Shown here piece by piece: positions 44,618 to 56,645 of a DNA stretch of 64,000 bases. Below the pieces are notes generated by a model. That model made no database searches, had not been told where the DNA came from, and saw nothing but the letters and a program-made list of their open reading frames with translations. The DNA lies in the NCBI RefSeq assembly GCF_050948215.1, contig NC_135153.1:9948058-10012057 (forward strand), written 5' to 3'. The DNA comes from Halictus rubicundus (Eukaryota > Arthropoda > Insecta > Hymenoptera > Halictidae). How positions within the stretch are numbered: position 1 is the stretch's first letter; every line of letters starts with the position of its first letter. Made by a program: the position numbers and the translations under genes.

Positions 44618-46014
44618 CGATAACTGAGTAAAAATTACGTGTGGCTTGACCGGGATTTTAGCGGAAATGTTTGAAAAACAGTGTTATCTAAGTCATGTTC
44701 CAAATTATGAATACGGATAGCAAGCCAGGAAGCATCAGTCCTTGAAATCTGCTTACATTCTTAATGAGCGGCGTCGAATTGAACGTTCGCGTATTATCTT
44801 GCGTTCCGATTACACAACGCCGCTCCTGCGATTTAGCGTTCGCGTATCCTCTGTTCTTTCGATCGGAGGTAAAACTTGACGCGCAGCGTCTCTTCAATTA
44901 GAACCGAGATAATGGAAACTGCGTACAGATAGTCTGAACTTGACAATCTATTCCAAGAGGAACAATTTACAGGTTCACGGCGCGACGCTATACTTCCAGT
45001 ACGTAGTGCTCTCTTGTGAAATCTTGAAGCTTCCTCCGTCGAGCGAAAAAATTAAATCATTCTTCTTAATGGTTCGCCTGTCTCTGCTGAAACTGTAAAC
45101 TCGGCGTTGTGGAAATGCGATGGAGTTACAATACGCGAAGCCGTTCCGGTCTATCGCTGAAATATTCAGAAAAATAACGAACAAACAATTTACTCGCTTC
45201 AGATTAGTAGAAGAATTCGGCTGAGGAGAATAGAGCTAACAAAAATATCAACAATAAGTCGGAAGAACTACGAAGCATTCCCATTCGCGATTCCGCGAGT
45301 AAGCCTAGTCTCGTTTAGCCTAGTTCCATCGATAGATTAGTTTGCGACGTCCCGAACAGGATATTCGTGTTTTAGGTTCCCGTGGCAGGTTCGATATAAA
45401 CTTTTCTGTCGAAACGCCGAGAAAGCTGGAGAGCAACGGCAACAATAAATATTTTACGCGGGCAACAATGGGGGGAAATGTTTGTGAACCGGCGATCGAA
45501 TCCCGTCCGACCGCGGCAACAACGAATCCCGTATCCGCTCGGCGTTAAAGCCAGGTGACAGCGAGGGAACGGAATTTTTCCGGAGTCGCGGCTTAATGGT
45601 TCACGCGTAGACCGCGACGAGCTTATCCGTCGGCCGATCGGAGCGAAAAGGAGCGAAACCGAGAATGAAGTGCCGACTCACGCCACGCTATCTGCCGGGA
45701 CAATCGATATCGTTGTCGAGGGAGATAATTTCAGGCAGAAGGTAGCCGCGTATAGTGGCGATAACTATCCCTGCTGCCATTCATATTGCCGACGATATTA
45801 TCGGCTATACCTCAGATCTTTGCAGCACAGGCGTCCGATAACGCCTCCGGTTAACCGGCAACTTAGAATATCTAGCTGAAACTGCCGGACAACTATATTC
45901 ACCGTGAAATCGATCAGTGGGAACGATGCTTAATTTATCCGGTCCGGAACGCTTCGAGCTGACGGCGCTAAATCATTTTCTCAACCAAAAAATTTCGTCG
46001 CAACGTCCTGGCAG
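44618..46014. other. intronic stretch, nothing recognised
   Basis: Neutral composition. No supported frame, repeat or RNA gene. Confidence 0.5.
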
Positions 46015-46170
46015 TACAGTGATTTCTCTGTATATGTCTTCGAGGCCTCGATGATAAACGTCGCGGAATTATCCTCACTACCGCGGGGCCTCGAACGCCG
46101 ATGAGTATAAACATAACTCCTGGACGATACATGTCGCTGTGAGACCCGTGTTGTTGCCATATATCGAATC
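46015..46170 (-). mobile_element. TA-flanked inverted-repeat element, A-type, reversed, lacks its last bases
   Basis: TACAGTGATTTCTCTGTATA left. Internal GATAAACGTCGCGGAATTAT, CACTACCGCGGGGCC and GGACGATACATGTCGCTG. The sequence leaves the family after CCATATATCGAATC near 46170, so the terminal CACTGTA is missing. Confidence 0.8.
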
Positions 46171-47017
46171 CATCTTTAAACCGAATCGCACCCTCGCTTC
46201 CGGTTCGAGTAGGATATCCAGCGGAGCGAAACAGAACTCGGGGGAGGCTCGTAAAAAATTCGAAACCCGCGATTTCATTTAAGGGCCGATTCCCAGCGAA
46301 ACGGAATTCATAAAACCCTCGCCGCGAGTTCACCGGAACTTCTTATCTCCGGCGGTTCATGTCTAGACGTTCTCAATCTCACTTTGACCGTAATCTCGAC
46401 GATCGGTCTTCGATCCCTTAAATCTCGATCTGCGGAGGAGAGGGAAAAATTTGGTGGGGGCTCGGACGGATTCGTCGCACGCAGCTTCGCCCCCTTAATG
46501 AAGAGCAACACGCTTACCGGACCGGAGCGGTTCTAATCCTAATCCACGATGGCCACGTGAATGCCTGCAGGCAAACACTGAACGTCCGTGGGACCACGGT
46601 TGATGCTTGAACGGGATTCGATCGACAGTAACCAATGGGAATCCCGATGTACCTTTTGTGAACGGGCCGCAGCGGAAGCCATTTCGGCTCACATTTCCGT
46701 TATATGAATTTCGAGAAGAACGATCGCGGCCCAGGTAGTTTAGAATTAGTATTCTAGCTGCCGCCCGGCTGGCGATAGATCTCCAATTCGATCCCCAATC
46801 CCGTATCCAATCGGCTGCTAACCGATCCCCTGAATTTTCCAGCGTTCCTGTTGGCTCTGTGATTTCGAACCGCAATTTGGAGGATTTTTTTTTTGTGGTG
46901 GTATTGAAAAAAATCCAAGTGACTCATGTTCCAGTGGCTTTCGTCCCTGTAATTATTTTCTATCTCCCCTGACGTGAGAAGTATTGCAAAAATTTCCTTA
47001 GAAACTGGAGAGTCCGA
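46171..47017. other. intronic spacer, nothing recognised
   Basis: Short frames only, none with family resemblance. Confidence 0.5.
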
Positions 47018-47326
47018 TATAGTGAATTTTCGATATATGTCACCAACGCGGATCTTGCCAGGGACATATATTCCCCAGGAGATACTATTTTTTGGTCCAC
47101 GCAGAACGTATAAAAGAACAGTAGAGCATACTCCGCGGCAGTGGGGACAGTTCTGGGACTTTTATCGGCTAGACATCTGCGACATATATCGAGAAAACAC
47201 GGTACACTGGCATCCGAGGTCTCTCGTGCTTCGTGGCCCCTCTCGGGGCGTACCCCGCGGTAGTGGGGACAATTCCGCGACGTTTATCATCCAGGCTTTG
47301 ACGACATATATAGAGAGATTACTGTG
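47018..47326 (+). mobile_element. TA-flanked inverted-repeat element, composite form
   Basis: One left end (TAGTGAATTTTCGATATATG), B-type interior and a first right end (GAGAAAACACGGTA) finishing at 47204. Then comes an A-type right half (GCATCCGAGGTCTCTCG, CCCCGCGGTAGTGGGG, CGACGTTTATCATCC) and a second right end, ATAGAGAGATTACTGTG, near 47325. The junction matches the one in the copy at 56646. Confidence 0.85.
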
Positions 47327-48839
47327 TTTACCTTGTGTAGAAGACTACAAAGGTTAGCTAGCTCTTGTTCGACCGCATTATGAAAAAGGGGTGTCGAGCG
47401 ACGATTTACGCAAGTAGGACGCTGCGAAATTCGCGGAGCGTCGCAAATGGAACGTCCGTGGACGCGATATCCGGTTGATCCTCGCCGCGGAACGTCAGAA
47501 GCTGTCCACCCAAGACGTTTGGACAGTCCCGTCTGGAAGCTCGAGTATCGTCAACTGTTCGCTTGCTGCGAGACGTAACAGCGGAAAGTCGCGACCTCGG
47601 TGCCGGTGTTTTGCGGGACACGGTTTCAGGCCGGGTCGTTCTAATTCCCCCGAAACTGCGGTGTGTTTACGAGCGGAAGTCAAAATCAAGCCGGGAAAAC
47701 GGCGCCCTTACTCCCGCCCGCCCGCCTCGGTGGCCCAGATAAAGTAACGGGCTCCATGAATTCGCAGGATCCCGGGACCTCGCGTTTTATTGTTTTAACT
47801 CAATTTATTCTCGGGGACCGAGCCACCGGGCCAAATTCCTGAGGTTTCGAGCGTGACGGTCCACCCCCTTAGCGTCCGAGGGTGGAAAGTCTCTGGCGCG
47901 CCCGCACTGCCATACTTCTATATCGTTAGCTCGGAGGAAGATAAATGGTCGTCTGAAATATGTTTCGGTCACTAACGTTATAGTGCTTCCCGTGTATTGA
48001 GTCGCTCCTATTAGGGTGGGCTACCGACGAGTCGTTCGTTTCTCTGAATTCGCTTCCAAGGAGACTAAAATTACGTTCTTCGACTTCCTCGGATTCTCTG
48101 GTTAAAATGTATTAAACCGAGAATTTGTTGATATTCAGACGGCACTGTGTTTACCAGAGTATTGATTTCCTCGTTAGCACATGGATATTATATTATTTTT
48201 ACATCGTGGCGACGTCGATTCTTGATTCCCCTTCTATTCACACTGCAGATTTTATGGACTTATGACAATAATGAGTAGGTAGAACATCGAACGGTGGAGA
48301 TATTTCAAGAATTTACAAATCTTAGTGCTCTATTTTCAGCTTATCAGGATTGTCAAGGAAAGTAGTGAATGTCTACGTAGCTCCCGCATCTTGCAATTAA
48401 CGAAGATTATTTTTATTTTGCACTAGAATCCAGAAGTTCAGTTATCGGTTTAATTGCCGATTTCTGTGCCGATTGACTCTCTCTGGCACTTTCTTCACTT
48501 TTTTTTTTTTTTTGGAGCTCATTCACAAATGATCGAGAGATCTGCACAGATAGAACGGAAACAAAGATTTGCACGAATCTTTTAGTGTAGTACGCGCTCG
48601 AATCCAAAAATTTTTCACTGAAGGATTTTTACAAGCACATCGACTGTGAAGTAAAAACTCTGAAACATAGTAGTACACCTGGTGAAAATATTCAACTGAT
48701 CTAACAGAATCTAGCAAAAAACCGTCAAATACACTGACAAAATTTAGGTAACTCCGTCGGTATGGAACGCGTCAAAGCCGGCTTCGAGAAAGCAGTGTTT
48801 TCACACGCAGGATGAAGCCGGGTAGGGAAACGCGCGGGG
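47327..48839. other. intronic stretch, nothing recognised
   Basis: Becomes AT-rich after 47930. A T run lies at about 48499-48513. Confidence 0.5.
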
Positions 48840-48854
48840 AGAGCATGGGGGGGA

Positions 48855-48855
<1 letters not shown>

Positions 48856-48889
<34 letters not shown>
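48856..48889 (+). repeat. (GA)n microsatellite
   Basis: About 17 GA units followed by a G run at 48902-48914. Confidence 0.95.
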
Positions 48890-48892
<3 letters not shown>

Positions 48893-49419
48893 AGGGAGAG
48901 AGAGGGGGGGGGGAGAGGAGATCGGCGTAAAACTCGGCTCCGGGTAATCGAAGCCACTCTCGCGGCCTTTTCGTTTCTCGCCGATCAGGACGGTCGAAAA
49001 AACGAGCGGCGTAGCGAGCGGGGGACGGAATCATCGATTTTCAACAGGCGTCCGACGCCGGAGAGCGAGCGGTAGCACGATGGCGCCGCGAAAGAAGCCG
49101 GCACACGGACATTTAAATCTAAAAACGAGCGAACGAAACTCGGCCCTGGGGTAATTGGAGGGTCGCGGAATTTGTTGCCCCGCCGACGTGGTGTGAGGTC
49201 GGCCAACAGACGCTGAAATACGAGCGACGGTTAAACGCGCTCTCGGCCGAGCGTGCAGCGAGAGGGAAACGGCGAAATGACAGAGGGAGAGGGAGATATC
49301 GGCCGGGACAGAGAACGGGCGAGAGAGACGGAAGGAGAGAGAGTGAGAGAGAGAGAGAGAAAGAAAGAAAGGGATCGAGGGAGACAGAAACGGAGGAGCG
49401 AAAGAGACGGTCGACTGGA

Positions 49420-49422
<3 letters not shown>

Positions 49423-49487
<65 letters not shown>

Positions 49488-49489
49488 GA
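49423..49489 (+). repeat. (GA)n microsatellite, longest in the window
   Basis: About 33 GA units with a single GGGA interruption near the right end, inside a purine-rich stretch from 49200 to 49870. Confidence 0.95.
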
Positions 49490-50210
49490 TGTATAAAACG
49501 GACGGCCAGACGGAGGAGAAAAAGGGACAAGTGCGCGAGGAATTGTGCCGGGTCGTTGAGGGGAGAGGCGGCTAATCGGGGCGTACCGCAAATCCGCGTG
49601 CGTGTAAGCGAGTTAGAATACAACTAAACCGAGACGACCGGAAGCGACGGAGGAAAGAAGAGGAGGCGAGAAAGGAGCGAGAGAAAGAAGAAACGTCGAA
49701 CAACGGGTCGGTTGGAGAAAGAAGCCGTATGGACCGAGGCCGTGTCGCGCCGCTCCGAGGCTTGTCTGCTTGGTCGCGCGAGAAAGAGGAAAAAAGAAAG
49801 CCGAAAAAAAAAAGAAAGAAAAAGAAGAAAGTATCAAGGGACAAAAAAAAATCCACGGCGGGACAGAGATAGGGAGGACGTAATGGGTCGTAGGTGCGAG
49901 GTTCGCGTGTAATTGGATTCATCCCCCTCGCTACACGTTTCACCTCTTTCTTTGTCCCAGACAACACCTCAGCTCCTGGTATGTCCCTCTCAACCGAATT
50001 AACCCCGCGCGCAATCACGAGACAGACGACACCGGGGGCGGTGTTGGCCGTGACTAGACGCGTTCGTTCGGGCGCCCGCATCGCGCCTCCGCTCTCTTAT
50101 CTTCCTAACTTTTCCGTACTCGCTGACGTCAGTTCCCTCCTCTTCCTCCTACCACCACCTCTGCCCCCGCCACCACCATTGCCGCCGCCGCTGCTACCCC
50201 CGCCTCCCCC

Positions 50211-50257
50211 GCATCCTCATCCTCATCCTCATCCTCAACCTCCTCCTCCTCCTCCAC
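50211..50257 (+). repeat. (CATCCT)n hexamer array followed by CTC units
   Basis: Five CATCCT units then CCT/CTC repeats. It produces the His-Pro and polyproline stretch in the frame read through it. Confidence 0.9.
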
Positions 50258-50895
50258 CTCCCCCGGTTTGCGCGCTTCCTCCGGCTGGCTTTCCTCCTCC
50301 GGCTAGCTACTCGACGGCTTCCCCGGTCGCTCTCCGCCGCCTCCGTTTTCGCCCTGTCGCGTCGGGGCCACCCCAACGTGCGAAATTTCAAACTTCCACC
50401 GCGGCGCAGCGGTGGATCGTAAAACTTGAGACGGCTGCGGGAGCCCGACGAGCGCGACAACGATCACCAAACGTGCGCCCGCTCGTACGGCTGCGGCTCG
50501 TACGTGTGGGTACGCGCGGCGGCGCCGTCTCTCCGCTCGCAAACAGAGCGACAGAGACCGACGAGCACACCGGACCGGAGCGGATGTAAAAGGTTAGAGT
50601 GGGACCCGCCTTGGAATTGCTCGTGCCGTGCTCTTTAACGTGGGCGCGTAATGCAACGATCCGTGAATCCATTGCGCGGCCACCGTGCAATGGACTCGGG
50701 CAATTTTTTTCTTCTTCCATTTTCGTCTCTCGTTATCCTCCTCTTTCTTGCCGGCTGGCTTACCGACATCGGTGTACCGTTCGACGGTTCGATCTTGAAT
50801 TTCGATGTTCTAGAAGAACACGAGAAGTATCCGTGACACTTCTTCTCTATCGGGGATAACGATGTTTGCGTTGGACGTTCCCTAATCGTCGATCG

Positions 50896-50988
50896 TTAAC
50901 CTTTCGCACTGCGAACAATTGGGTTACGCCGTTGCTGGCCGACTCCGACGTGCGGGACACGGCTGGCCTTAGCAGGGCGAAGGGTTAA
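50896..50988. mobile_element. very short TTAA-flanked inverted-repeat element
   Basis: TTAACCTTTCGCACTGCGAA at the left and CAGGGCGAAGGGTTAA at the right form imperfect inverted ends with TTAA outermost, 93 bases in all. The ends resemble the piggyBac-like copies at 17114 and 44219. It could be a deletion derivative of that family. Confidence 0.45.
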
Positions 50989-51639
50989 TTTGCGGAAATA
51001 TCGGCCGGGGGTTTTAAAATGTCGCGCGATGGTTCGGGAAAGGGTTCGCCTATCCGAGGCTACGGTCTCTTTCCCGGACCAATGGGTCGTCGGTATCCTG
51101 AAATCTCGGCGACTCGGTGGGTCGCGTCATCGGCGGGTTCCCTCGGGAAGAGGAAGAGAACGAGCATCCGAGGAGTCCGTCGAACTCGGGCGCGGGCCGA
51201 TCGACTGGAATCGTTTCCGAATGATCGATTCGGCCGCCGCGCCGCACCGCGCCGCGCCGTGGCGGAGGCTGCTCACGGTGCAACGAACGCGGCCCTCGGG
51301 GTCACCCGGTATAAACGTCGCCGCTTGTGGGATCGTGGCTTCGGGCGTTTAGCAGCCCGCAATCGGCCGACTGGTGTGTTGATTCCCCGTGCCGGCGATA
51401 CGGTGCCAAGCCGAGTGAGAGGCAGCGCGAGAGGGAGCAGGACGGAGCGCGAGTGAGATAAACGGGGGTGTCCGACAGGCAGACAGAGAAAGAACGGTGG
51501 AAGAGCCGCGAGGGGAGCGAAAGCGAGAGGGCAGAACGACCGTACACGCGAGAGCGACACAGAAATAGCGCGCAAGGGAGATAACAACGTGCCGGCGTGG
51601 AAGGGGAATCAGAGGTTGGAGCTTGGCCCGGCGTGGCTC

Positions 51640-51760
51640 GGCTCGGCTCTGCTCGGCGCGACGCGACCCGACTCGACTCGACTCGGCGTGGCGTGGCGTG
51701 GCGTGGCCGTGGCCGTGGCTCGGCTCGGCTCGGTTCGGCACGGCTCGGCAGAGCTTGGCT
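51640..51760 (+). repeat. degenerate GGCTC/GACTC/GGCGT pentamer array
   Basis: GACTC units, then GGCGT units, then GGCTC units, all keeping a 5-base period across about 120 bases. Confidence 0.8.
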
Positions 51761-52039
51761 TTGCTCGGTCCGGCACACAGCCTCGTGCTCGACCCTGCCT
51801 GGCCTCCGCCGACTGTGTTCCTCCTCCGGCTCTCTCCTCTTCCTCCACCCTCGGCAGCCGAACGCAAACGTCTGGTTAATGAGGCGCACGCACACACGCT
51901 CGCGCGCACGCGCATCGTACGTGTCCCCTCGACGCCGACGCCCTCCTCTTGCACCTCTTCGCCGCGTAGAGTCCTCCTCGTCCTCCTTCTTTCCTCTCCG
52001 CCGGCCTCGAACACAATGCGCCACGTCGCGCTGCCTAGG

Positions 52040-52352
52040 CGTCACGGTAATGACATACTCCCACATGCACGTTATGTCCGATATCGTACCGCCTAGCAGT
52101 AGCAGCTACGCCGCCAACAGCGTTACTATACCACGACTACTACAGCCGGCTGGCTCTCTACTACTACTACTAACAGGCGTCTAGCTCCACCACTACCATC
52201 GTCGCTCTGCCAGGCACCGACGCCAACACCGTCTCGCCGGCCGGTAGCAGCAGTAACAGCAACAGCGCCGACGACGTTGTCGTCGGTAGCAGCTGCGACC
52301 GACTGTCCGGCCAGGAAGCCACCGTGCAAAGTGCCTGATACCGCCGCGTCCG
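52040..52352 (+). other. weak candidate coding segment, Ser/Thr/Ala-rich
   Basis: Plus-strand frames here read less like random translation than their surroundings. One frame gives an ATG-led stretch with MSDIVPPSSSSYAANSV (from about 52076) up to a stop at 52182. A second frame from about 52185 gives STTTIVALPGTDANTVSPAG, then Ser/Asn-rich sequence to a stop near 52350. Joining them would need a frame change within the CTA-repeat at 52160-52180, by splicing, by a sequencing error in the repeat, or not at all. No family was recognised. The alternative, that this is chance coding in GC-rich DNA, is at least as likely. Confidence 0.2.
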
Positions 52353-52370
52353 TAATTGAACAGGCCGCGA

Positions 52371-53590
52371 AACCGTGGAGAATTATTTTTTCATGAGAGG
52401 AGAGCCGCCTCGTGTGCGCGTCCTTGTGCCGCGCGATCGATGTCGAATCCGGAATAGAGGAGGACTAATGTCGTTCCGCTGTCCGGCGGGACGTGCGCTG
52501 CGCCGGACACTTATCCGTACCAGCGATCCAACCCGCCGATCCGATCGGTCCGCGTGATACGCTTTTAATTATACCAAATTAGAAATACCGTGCAACGCGG
52601 CGTATATAATTTTCTCTCCTCGATTCGAGCGAACTTTACACTCAGACGCGAGCAGCCTGTCGTTACCATTTTTATGCTCACGAAATCCAGCCATCCTGCA
52701 TATTCTACAGGATTTCCCAGCACGAGACCGCGTTCCAGATATCTTAGATACGTTACGCAGGGGGGATTATCGGAAGACTGCTCGGGAATTAGAGGAAGAT
52801 TTTTTAATTATTTTTACGAGTAATGACATTTTCATTTGGCGTTATTATTGGAAGGCATATTTGTTAGATTATTTGTGATTCTGCAGCGTAATCGAGAAAC
52901 CTGCCAATAGGTTACCATTACGAAAAGTAGAGTACAATTTGGTATCTTGTAATTTTTGAAAAATATTTTTTTACTCCACGAAAACGACAAATCAATTCGA
53001 TCGAGTACTCGAACGGTAACAACTGTTATCGAGGCGTAATACTAGACTATTTTAGAATACAGAAATGCGTGGAATCTATGCGAAGCTTATTATAACCCTG
53101 CGTAGCAGGGGCGGCACAGCCGGGGTTATTCCACATGCAAGGGTCGGTCGAAAATATAGAATAAATTTTGTTCGCATGCGCTTCGTTTCCGGGATAATGG
53201 AATTTGAAAATTTTTCACCTGTGCCGGCTATTGAATAGGAATCGGCTAATGTGTCCGATCGTGACTTAACGTTTCTACTTCTGGGAAATACTAGTGCACG
53301 CGTATCGGACCGAATTTCGAATTCCATTGTCTCGGAAACGACGCGTCGTGGAAAATATTTTATTCTACATTCTCGACTTGTTCCTGAACACAGTATACAC
53401 TCATTGGAGGCGCCGTGTGCTACACGAAATGGTAAAACATTCCGATCGTTGTCGTATTTCTAATATTAACGTCCAAAAAACAAATCAAATAAAATTGATT
53501 ATAAACCAATATTGTTATTAATATTTTACAACATTCAGACTACTGTCGAAATTAATAGAAAACAACACCCGTGACTTGCGAACTTCCAAG
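52371..53590. other. non-coding stretch, nothing recognised
   Basis: GC-rich to 52560, then AT-rich. No repeat family seen before the element at 53591. Confidence 0.5.
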
Positions 53591-53778
53591 TACAGCGAAT
53601 TCTCAATATTTGTCAACAACACGGATCTTGCCAAGGTCACGTATCGTCCAGGAGACATACCGTGTTATGTTTACACTCCTCGGCGTCCTAAGCCTCTGAG
53701 TATACCTCATGGTAGTGGGGACAGTTCGGCGACGTTTATCATGCAGGCCTTGGCGACATATATAGAGAAATCACTGTA
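53591..53778 (+). mobile_element. TA-flanked inverted-repeat element, A-type, near full length
   Basis: TACAGCGAATTCTCAATATT left and TATAGAGAAATCACTGTA right. Internal GTGTTATGTTTACACTCCTC and CATGGTAGTGGGGAC words and CGACGTTTATCATGCAGGCC. Confidence 0.9.
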
Positions 53779-54544
53779 TTGCTTGCACCTGGACTATGGT
53801 GGCTGAATTTTGAAACGGCGCGGAATCTTGTTGTTCTCAAGACAGCGAGCAAATCCAGATCCGCGTGGTCGTTTCGCAGGATTCGAGGAGCTTCGGTTCG
53901 CCGTGCATTTTATCGGCGAGCGACGCGCCTATAAATTTCACGAGCCAGATAATGTTAACGCCGGGCGAAAGCGGCGAGGGGGTGTGGGGTGGTGAGTGGA
54001 GGGGGGAGGGGGCAGAGGAGGGTGAGATGCATTTAAAATCCATCTGGCAGCGCGTCGTTACCGGTACGCATCGATGTAAACCCGCCCCATAGCCCGTGGA
54101 GATTAATATTCCCACATGCAATCAGAGACCGTAGTACCTACCGACAACTACAGAGCCGGCGATTACCGTATCGATGCAGCTGATTGCTCGGCGAGGAAAC
54201 TCGGATCTTAGCGAGTCGACCAATGAAACCGCAGAATTACGATCGTCCGCGGACAACACACGAACCGAGCGCTCTCCTGTCGCTTTCGGATCCCCGCGCG
54301 GAACCAGGACACACCGATACCGTAATTCAGACGCCGGCGTCGCCGCCACCGCGTCGCGTCGCGTCGCGACGGTTCAATTCATGGGAACGGCGGATGAAGT
54401 TTCATGAATTTTTGAGATTCCTCGCGCTTTTTCCCCGTTTCCCGCCACAGCCGCGCCGGGTCCCCGAGTTGTTTCGACGCTCCGATCCCAAAATGCACGC
54501 GCAACTACGAACGCTCGCGTCGGCTCGTTTCGGCCCGACGATCA
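53779..54544. other. spacer with G-rich run and GCGTC pentamers
   Basis: G-rich at 53970-54030. GCGTC-type pentamers at 54350-54370. Confidence 0.5.
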
Positions 54545-54727
54545 TACAGCGTTTACTCTGTATATGTCCCAAACGCCTAGCCGATAAAAGTCCCAGAACT
54601 ATCCCCACTGCCGCGGGATATACCCCTGAGGGACCGTGAACCGAGATCCTTTTCAAATAGTATCTCCTGGCCGATATATGTCCCTGGATGGACCCGTGTT
54701 TTGGACATATATCGAGTGAGCGCTGTG
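54545..54727 (-). mobile_element. TA-flanked inverted-repeat element, B-type, reversed
   Basis: TACAGCGTTTACTCTGTATA left and CATATATCGAGTGAGCGCTG right. B-type words GCCGATAAAAGTCCCAGAAC, AGTATCTCCTGGCCGATAT and a GACCGTGAACCGAGATCC interior. Confidence 0.85.
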
Positions 54728-55864
54728 TTTGTGGAACGTCCGATGAAAAATCGATACCGGACAAAAACCCGATATCTCGTTTTATTCTTATCGACGCGAC
54801 CTCGATCGCAGTCGGGACCGAATGTGGACACTTAAGCGAGGGTGGGTTGATAGGCAGCTTCGGGCGGTGTCAAGTTTCAATCGGCCGGCTCGCAGCACGG
54901 TCGGAGGACCCACTTTTTCTGGAATTGGGGTGGGAATAGCGGCGGGCACTTGAGCGCGCGAAAGAACGGACATTTAAGCGTGCACTACCGTATCCCGTTT
55001 TTAGACCGCTCGGCGAGAGGAGTGGATGTAATTACCGAGCAGAGTGGAAGGGACCGTGGACTTTCGAATTTATAACAACGGAAACCTAGACTCGTTTTTA
55101 GTCAAACTTGCGCGAATATGTCTTGTTAGGACTGCTCCTGCAGCGGAATCGCTCGCGGATTCATGGCTCGTAAAGTCCGTTAATCCTCGCAGAAATTCGA
55201 CACGCTCGCCGCGACACGAATTCACCTTTCCGTTCCGAACTGCCGTCGATTCACCTGACGAGCTGAGGAAAAGAGAGGGAGACAGGGATACGGGGGGTGG
55301 GGGTTGGGGGAAAGGTGAAAGGGAAGGGGGCACGATAGCGGGAACGCTATCTGCAGGATGTTCAGAAAATGTGCAGGAAATTCCTCCCGGGACGCCTTTC
55401 CGGCGTATCAATTTTCTTCGTCGCGAGCGCTTATTCCGCGCCTCCATCAGAACAATTTCATTCAAACGCGAGCGCGAGAGAGTGTCGTTCGTTCGTTCTC
55501 TTGCCGGCTCAAAATCGCGTGCGCCCGGAAAGTGCTTTAACGCGTTCCTTTTTCTGAAACCGCACTCGCCGCTTCCTCGAGCCGCGGGTAAGAGATTAAT
55601 TCCGCCCGGCTCTCCGCATCGCCTTCTTCCTTTTTCTCATCCTTCCAACGTTCCCCCGGCTCTTTCTCTCCCCCTCCCTCTCCCCCCTCTCCTTTTTCTC
55701 TCTTTTCTTCTCATCGGGCATTTCCCCCACGGAGGAAAGAAGTCCGACGAGAGAAATCCCCGTTCATTACGTCGCGTTGATCTCCGCGCTAAACTCGTTC
55801 GACCGAACGAGCTGGTTCGAGCGTGTGCCTCGCGATCTCGCTATTCACCTTCCTCCTCTCCTCC

Positions 55865-55921
<57 letters not shown>

Positions 55922-56645
55922 CTCCCCCCGAACCTCCTCTCCTCCTGCCCCTTTACCACCGCGGCTCCCGTTTGTAGGTTATCGTTCCAGGTATGCGCGT
56001 TTTTTCTCCCTCGCGCCGCGTAATCTTCCACGCTCGCCGCGATCCGCTAGAGTGTTTCGTTCACGCGCGAAAAATCGCCGACGGTGGCTGTCGGCCTTTC
56101 CACGCCGAGAATAATCGCCGAAGCCGAAGCCTGGAGCCGCGAGAGTCGCGACGCGACGCGACGCGACGGCTCCCGCGCGTTACCGATTCCCAGCACGCGT
56201 CCCCGCCCGGCTAAAGAGAAAAATCTTGGGAACTCGCCGATGCCGACCGAATCTGAACGCTCGCCACCGAGAATTTACATGGCGCGTTTTGCCGGACCTT
56301 TCTTCGGGTCTATGAAAAATTACTTGATCACCGGACTCCGTGCGAAACATGAAAATGCTCTCCCTCGCTGGCCGGGATGTCTTTTAACCCCTCCTAGCTA
56401 CGAGCATCTCCGATTTCTCGCTGGAGAAGTGAAACGTCGTTAGCTGTCGGACACAACCCCGCGAATGGCGGCTGCAGCCGTCAGATTTTCCTTCTTCTAA
56501 GCAAAAGTAGATCCACAAATTGCCGCGTCTCTCGGACACGATTTTACCGAGGAATTCTTAGGTTTGGAAACACGGAGGTGCTTCAGAGTCAGGAAAAGGT
56601 AGCAAAGAAAACGAAAGATTCGTTCTCTTTTTCTTGTGGAACGGG
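54728..56645. other. spacer including a CpG/CT-rich block
   Basis: A 356-codon open frame (55044-56114) runs through the CT array at 55867 and is low complexity with no family match. CGACG pentamers lie at 56145-56168. Nothing supported. Confidence 0.45.
55867..55919 (-). repeat. (CT)n microsatellite
   Basis: About 26 uninterrupted CT units. Confidence 0.95.

Larger units (their letters stand above)
48840..52370. promoter_or_regulatory. CpG-rich block with the longest GA array
   Basis: The block begins with GA arrays at 48856-48889 and 49423-49489 and a purine-rich run to 49870. It then switches at about 49920 to pyrimidine-rich and CpG-rich DNA with a CATCCT array (50211-50257) and pentamer arrays (51640-51760). 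This purine-to-pyrimidine switch resembles the 8.4-12.3 kb block. A weak candidate coding segment lies at its right end (52040-52350). No homology-supported gene was found. Confidence 0.25.

Noticed and set aside
49894..50589. 231-codon plus-strand frame with a His-Pro and polyproline stretch
   Set aside because: The proline part is the CATCCT/CTC repeat read in frame. The flanks match nothing.
52126..52329. Minus-strand Val-rich frame
   Set aside because: Product of the CTA/GTAG-rich sequence read in reverse. No support.
55044..56114. 356-codon plus-strand open frame
   Set aside because: Passes through a CT array, Pro/Leu/Ser/Arg low complexity, equally open opposite strand. No recognisable domain.
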